NCBI GenBank assembly: GCA_026982515.1
Contig: JALSGY010000481.1
Span: 1-8,947 of the forward strand
DNA from: Paracoccaceae bacterium
Lineage (GTDB): Bacteria; Pseudomonadota; Alphaproteobacteria; Rhodobacterales; Rhodobacteraceae
Length of the DNA: 8,947 nt
Direction: 5' to 3'
Made by a program: the position numbers and the translations under genes. Shown one piece after another: positions 6,093 through 8,947 of the stretch. The notes below the pieces were generated by a model that was given only the letters and a program-made list of their open reading frames with translations, did not search any database and was not told the origin of the DNA. The first letter of the stretch is position 1, and each line of letters starts with the position of its first letter.

Positions 6093-6863
6093 ATGGCGGA
6101 GTGGACGAAACGGTTTTCCATCAAGGGGCGGCGGGCGCTGATCACCGGCGCCTCGCGCGGGATCGGGGCCGAGATCTGCCGGGTGTTCGCCGATGCGGGC
6201 GCCGATATCGTGGCGGTGGCCCGTGATGGGGATGCGCTGGCCGAGGTGGCCGCCGACGTGCGCGCGCTGGGGCGCGACTGCGTGACTCTCACCGCCGATC
6301 TGGCCACCGCCGAGGGCCCTGTGCGTGCCGCCGAGGCGGCGATCGAACAGGCCGGTGACATCGACATCCTGGTGAACTCGGCCGGGGTGGCGCGGGTCGC
6401 CCCGGCGCTGGAGCTCGGCCTCGAGGCGTGGGAGGAGACCATGGCCGTCAACCTGCGCGCCCCGTTCCTGCTGGCGCGCACCCTGGCGCCGGCGATGATC
6501 GCGCAGCGCTGGGGCAAGATCATCAACATCTCCTCCCAGACCGGGGTGATCGCGCTGAAGGATCACACCGCCTATGCCACCTCCAAGGGGGCGCTCAATG
6601 CGCTGACCAAATCGCTGATGGCCGAATGGGCCGAGCACAACGTGCAGGTGAACGCGATCTGCCCCACCGTGGTGATGACGCCCATGGGCCGCAAGATCTG
6701 GAGCCCCGAAGAGAAGAGCGGTCCCTTTCTGGCCGCCACCCCGCTGGGGCGCTTTGGCGAGCCGGTGGAGATTGCCGATCTGGCCCTTTACCTGGCCTCG
6801 CCCGCGGCCGAGCTGATCAACGGTGCGGTGATCATGATCGAGGGCGGGTATTCATCTGTCTGA
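6093..6863 (+). CDS. Classical short-chain dehydrogenase/reductase (SDR)
   Basis: This 256-residue cytoplasmic NAD(P)-dependent oxidoreductase has all classical SDR elements: cofactor loop TGASRGIG (18-25), NSAG (95-98), Asn120, catalytic Ser148 in INISS, and Tyr161/Lys165 in YATSK. It ends with a conserved-looking IEGGYSSV. Arg44 after the second strand, with no acidic residue at its end, leans towards NADP(H) but does not settle it. Resemblance is to sugar and polyol dehydrogenases of the gluconate 5-dehydrogenase type and to FabG; gene context favours the former. The ATG lies 3 bases after the isomerase stop, and GGAG overlaps the end of that gene, so translation is probably coupled. It is the last gene of the rightward arm. 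A likely role is oxidising or reducing a hydroxyl of the imported compound. Confidence 0.92.
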   Translation: MAEWTKRFSIKGRRALITGASRGIGAEICRVFADAGADIVAVARDGDALAEVAADVRALGRDCVTLTADLATAEGPVRAAEAAIEQAGDIDILVNSAGVARVAPALELGLEAWEETMAVNLRAPFLLARTLAPAMIAQRWGKIINISSQTGVIALKDHTAYATSKGALNALTKSLMAEWAEHNVQVNAICPTVVMTPMGRKIWSPEEKSGPFLAATPLGRFGEPVEIADLALYLASPAAELINGAVIMIEGGYSSV

Positions 6864-6899
6864 GCGGTCCGGCAAGGCCCGGGCGTCTGCGCCGCCTGT

Positions 6900-6973
6900 C
6901 CCCGGATCGCTCGGCACGCCGGCCGTTCCCGCCCCGGCGATGGCTGCGGCCGGCTGTCCGGGGCGATCCGGGG
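6900..6973. terminator. Nested inverted repeat after the SDR gene, possible transcription terminator
   Basis: An outer perfect 11-bp stem (CCCCGGATCGC at 6900-6910 with its complement at 6963-6973) encloses an inner 8-bp stem (GCCGGCCG at 6918-6925 with 6947-6954). It starts 36 bases after the SDR stop, in the 173-base gap (6864-7036) between that gene and the oppositely oriented tRNA. No T-run follows on either side, so it may act as a bidirectional barrier or be Rho-assisted. I see no gene in the gap. Confidence 0.5.
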
Positions 6974-7036
6974 GCGGAGGAAGAATGACGGCCAGTCCGC
7001 CGGGGCCACACCGGATGATCGGAACGGTCGAGCAAA

Positions 7037-7113
7037 TGGTAGGCCCGGAGGGACTCGAACCCCCAACCAAAGCGTTATGAGCGCTCTGCTCTAACCAATT
7101 GAGCTACAGGCCC
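7037..7113 (-). tRNA. tRNA with CAU anticodon, probably tRNA-Ile2 (lysidine type)
   Basis: The minus strand folds as a 77-base tRNA with encoded CCA (complement of 7037-7039). Its 5' end reads GGGCCTGTAGCTC, the anticodon loop CTCATAA has CAT complementary to 7077-7079, and the T-loop has GGTTCGAGTCC. The acceptor stem pairs fully apart from G-U wobbles at 1-72 and 6-67; the paired first position argues against initiator tRNA. The acceptor has C4-G69 and C5-G68, pairs used by TilS to recognise the isoleucine tRNA in Escherichia coli, and the CTCATAA loop with AGAGCAG arm resembles known tRNA-Ile2. Elongator tRNA-Met also carries CAU and is the alternative. Confidence 0.9.
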
Positions 7114-7126
7114 GACCGTGGGCGGA

Positions 7127-7154
7127 TGACTAGCAGACCGGGCGCGGCGGTCAA
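7127..7154 (-). promoter_or_regulatory. Probable tRNA promoter
   Basis: On the minus strand, TTGACC (7154-7149) precedes TAGTCA (7132-7127) with a 16-base spacer. That would start transcription some 7 bases before the mature tRNA end at 7113. The -35 is near consensus and the -10 is weak, as often in GC-rich alphaproteobacteria. A 12-base palindrome GCCCGGCCGGGC (7155-7166) lies immediately upstream of the -35 box. Confidence 0.45.
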
Positions 7155-7226
7155 GCCCGGCCGGGCGGGCGTGGACTCTCGCTGGAGCATGGTTTAGGGG
7201 ATCGCCAGGATCGGGCCGGGGGCGTC

Positions 7227-8273
7227 ATGAGCAATCGAAGGAACGGGTTGAGCTATTCGCAGGCCGGTGTGGATATCGAAGCCGGCAACGCGCTGGTGGA
7301 GCGGATCAAGCCCGCCGCCAGGGCCACCGGTCGCCCCGGCGTGATGGCCGGTCTGGGCGGCTTCGGGGCGCTGTTCGACCTGAAGGCCGCGGGCTATGAG
7401 GACCCGGTGCTGGTGGCCGCCACCGACGGCGTGGGCACCAAGCTGCGCATCGCCATCGACACCGGCGTGGTTGACACCATCGGCATCGACCTGGTTGCCA
7501 TGTGTGTCAACGATCTGGTCTGCCAGGGGGCTGAGCCCCTGTTTTTCCTCGATTATTTCGCCACCGGCAAGCTGGATGTGGACAGTGCCGCGCGCATCGT
7601 CCAGGGCATCGCCGAGGGCTGCAAACGCTCGGGCTGTGCGCTGATCGGCGGCGAGACGGCAGAGATGCCGGGAATGTATGCGCCCGGAGATTTCGATCTG
7701 GCCGGCTTTGCGGTAGGGGCGCTGGAGCGCGGGCAGGCGCTGCCGGCGGGGGTGGCCGAGGGCGACGTGCTGCTGGGGCTGGCCAGCGACGGGGTGCATT
7801 CCAACGGCTATTCGCTGGTGCGCCGCGTCGTTGAGCTTTCCGGGCTGGGCTGGGGCGACGATTGCCCGTTCGCCGAAGGTACGCTGGGTGCGGCCCTGCT
7901 GGCGCCGACCCGGCTTTACGTGAAACCCGCCCTGGCGGCGGTTCGGGCCGGGGGCGTGCACGCGCTGGCCCATGTCACCGGCGGCGGGATCACCGAGAAC
8001 CTGCCGCGGGTGCTGCCCGAGGGCATGGGCGCCGAGGTGGATCTGTCCGGCTGGCCGCTGCCGCCGGTCTTTGCCTGGCTGCGGGCGCAGGCCGGGCTGG
8101 ACGAGGCGGAGCTTCTGAAAACCTTCAACGCCGGCATCGGCATGGTGCTGGCGGTCGATGCGGCGCGCGCCGGCGAGCTTTCCGCCCTGCTGGCCGGGGC
8201 GGGCGAGAGGGTGCACCGCATCGGCCGCGTGGTGGCGGGCGAGGGAGTGCACTACCGGGGCGCGCTTTCGTGA
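7227..8273 (+). CDS. purM: Phosphoribosylformylglycinamidine cyclo-ligase (AIR synthetase)
   Basis: PurM catalyses the ATP-dependent ring closure of formylglycinamidine ribonucleotide to aminoimidazole ribonucleotide in de novo purine synthesis, in the cytoplasm as a dimer. The 348 residues fit the family length. Clear signatures are YSQAGVDIEAGN (10-21), DGVGTKL (67-73), GGETAEMPGMY (141-151), SDGVHSNGYSLVR (187-199) and HVTGGGI near 250. The ATG at 7227 gives the usual N-terminus; its ribosome site is only a G-rich run (GGGGGCG). It diverges from the tRNA gene. It ends in a GTGA overlap with purN, so the two are co-translated. Confidence 0.97.
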   Translation: MSNRRNGLSYSQAGVDIEAGNALVERIKPAARATGRPGVMAGLGGFGALFDLKAAGYEDPVLVAATDGVGTKLRIAIDTGVVDTIGIDLVAMCVNDLVCQGAEPLFFLDYFATGKLDVDSAARIVQGIAEGCKRSGCALIGGETAEMPGMYAPGDFDLAGFAVGALERGQALPAGVAEGDVLLGLASDGVHSNGYSLVRRVVELSGLGWGDDCPFAEGTLGAALLAPTRLYVKPALAAVRAGGVHALAHVTGGGITENLPRVLPEGMGAEVDLSGWPLPPVFAWLRAQAGLDEAELLKTFNAGIGMVLAVDAARAGELSALLAGAGERVHRIGRVVAGEGVHYRGALS

Positions 8274-8881
8274 AGAAACGGGTGGCGATCCTGATCTCGG
8301 GCTCCGGCTCCAACATGGAGGCGCTGGTGCGCGCGATGGCCCGCCCCGACTATCCGGCCGAGCCGGTGCTGGTGCTTTCCAACCGCCCCCGCGCAGGCGG
8401 GCTGGCCCGGGCCGAGGCGCTCGGCGTGCCCACCGCGATGGTCGATCACCGCCCCTTCGGCGAGGATCGCGCCGCCTTCGAGGCGGCGCTGGACGAGGCG
8501 CTGCAGGCGGCCCGTCCCGATATCCTGTGCCTGGCCGGGTTCATGCGCATTCTCACCGAGGGGTTCATCACGAAATGGCAGGGGCGGATGCTCAACATCC
8601 ACCCCTCGCTGTTGCCCCGCTATCGCGGCCTCGACACCCATGCCCGGGCGATCGCCGCCGGTGACAGCCAGGCGGGCTGCACCGTGCACGAGGTGACGGC
8701 CGAGCTTGACGGCGGGCCGATCCTCGGCCAGGCGCGGCTGGACATCCGCCCCGACGATACCCCCCTAACGCTTGCCGCGCGGGTTCTGGAACTGGAGCAC
8801 AGGCTTTACCCGATGGTGCTGGAGCGTTTCGCTCACGGCCAGCGCGAACGTATCGATCTTGACGAGGAGACGCGGGATTGA
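8270..8881 (+). CDS. purN: Phosphoribosylglycinamide formyltransferase
   Basis: PurN transfers a formyl group from 10-formyltetrahydrofolate to glycinamide ribonucleotide, two steps before PurM in the purine pathway. The 203-residue protein starts at GTG 8270, whose last two bases are part of the purM stop (GTGA). Starting there gives the normal N-terminus MKKRVAILISGSGSN. Phosphate-binding GSGSN is at 11-15, LAGFMRIL at 88-95, catalytic Asn109 and His111 in NIHPSLLPRYRG, and catalytic Asp147 in AELDGGPI. No separate ribosome site lies close to the GTG, so translation should depend on coupling to purM. The frame stays open far upstream inside purM, but that extension is not real coding. Confidence 0.97.
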   Translation: MKKRVAILISGSGSNMEALVRAMARPDYPAEPVLVLSNRPRAGGLARAEALGVPTAMVDHRPFGEDRAAFEAALDEALQAARPDILCLAGFMRILTEGFITKWQGRMLNIHPSLLPRYRGLDTHARAIAAGDSQAGCTVHEVTAELDGGPILGQARLDIRPDDTPLTLAARVLELEHRLYPMVLERFAHGQRERIDLDEETRD

Positions 8882-8884
8882 GGC

Positions 8885-8947
8885 GTGAGTTTCGGGCGGG
8901 CTCTGGCCATTGCCCGCGATATTGCCTATCAGGGACGACAACCGGCG
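8885..8947 (+). CDS. Possible start of a further gene (partial, unidentified)
   Basis: A GTG at 8885, 3 bases after the purN stop, opens a frame reading MSFGRALAIARDIAYQGR (first codon GTG) and stays open to the window edge (21 codons). The close spacing would suit a third gene in the purMN transcript. There is no convincing ribosome site, and the fragment is too short to assign to a family. Confidence 0.35.
   Translation, partial: MSFGRALAIARDIAYQGRQPA

Noticed and set aside
7172..7200. A possible purM promoter (TGGACT with TAGGGG at 17 bases)
   Set aside because: The -10 match is too poor to support, and other equally weak combinations exist in the leader.
7194..8252. A 352-codon open frame on the minus strand opposite purM
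   Set aside because: It mirrors purM almost exactly, has no family resemblance, and would run through the purM leader; it is a codon-bias shadow.
1..8947. CRISPR arrays, insertion sequences, integrase, phage or toxin-antitoxin genes
   Set aside because: I looked on both strands and saw no regularly spaced repeats, transposase or recombinase motifs, or small paired genes of these kinds.

Overview
The window is GC-rich DNA that looks alphaproteobacterial, most likely Rhodobacterales-like. This rests on base composition, codon use, gene content and the form of the tRNA; no marker gene proves the lineage. It has two parts: an accessory carbohydrate-uptake and catabolism cluster (about 1-6863) and a housekeeping part (about 7037-8881) holding a CAU-anticodon tRNA, purM and purN.

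The accessory cluster has two divergent arms reading out of a short A+T-rich control region (about 2950-3104). The leftward arm encodes a periplasmic solute-binding protein and two MalF/MalG-type permeases; the second permease is cut by the window edge. The rightward arm starts with the MalK/UgpC-type ATPase (TTG start). It continues with an iron-dependent alcohol dehydrogenase of the sn-glycerol-1-phosphate dehydrogenase (AraM/EgsA) family, a SIS-domain protein resembling 6-phospho-3-hexuloisomerase, and a classical short-chain dehydrogenase/reductase. Spacing and ribosome binding sites suggest one transcript per arm. Two perfect TTGACA boxes, one per strand, face each other across overlapping palindromes built from TGTAT/ATACA half-sites, so one regulator probably controls both arms. 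No regulator, sugar kinase or aldolase gene is visible.

Taken together, the cluster imports a carbohydrate-like or phosphorylated polyol-like substrate and processes it with two oxidoreductases and a phosphosugar isomerase. This enzyme combination does not match any catabolic pathway I can name, and it is the best candidate here for an undescribed system. The substrate is unknown.

The housekeeping part has a leftward tRNA, probably tRNA-Ile2 with a lysidine-modified CAU anticodon. Its 3' end faces the accessory cluster. Diverging from it are purM and purN, coupled by a GTGA overlap. A possible further gene begins at 8885 and leaves the window. The first 81 bases contain a perfect 25-bp inverted repeat that looks like a fold-back assembly or library artefact, so the left edge should be treated with caution. 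No gene-free stretch exceeds 300 bases; the longest is 6864-7036.
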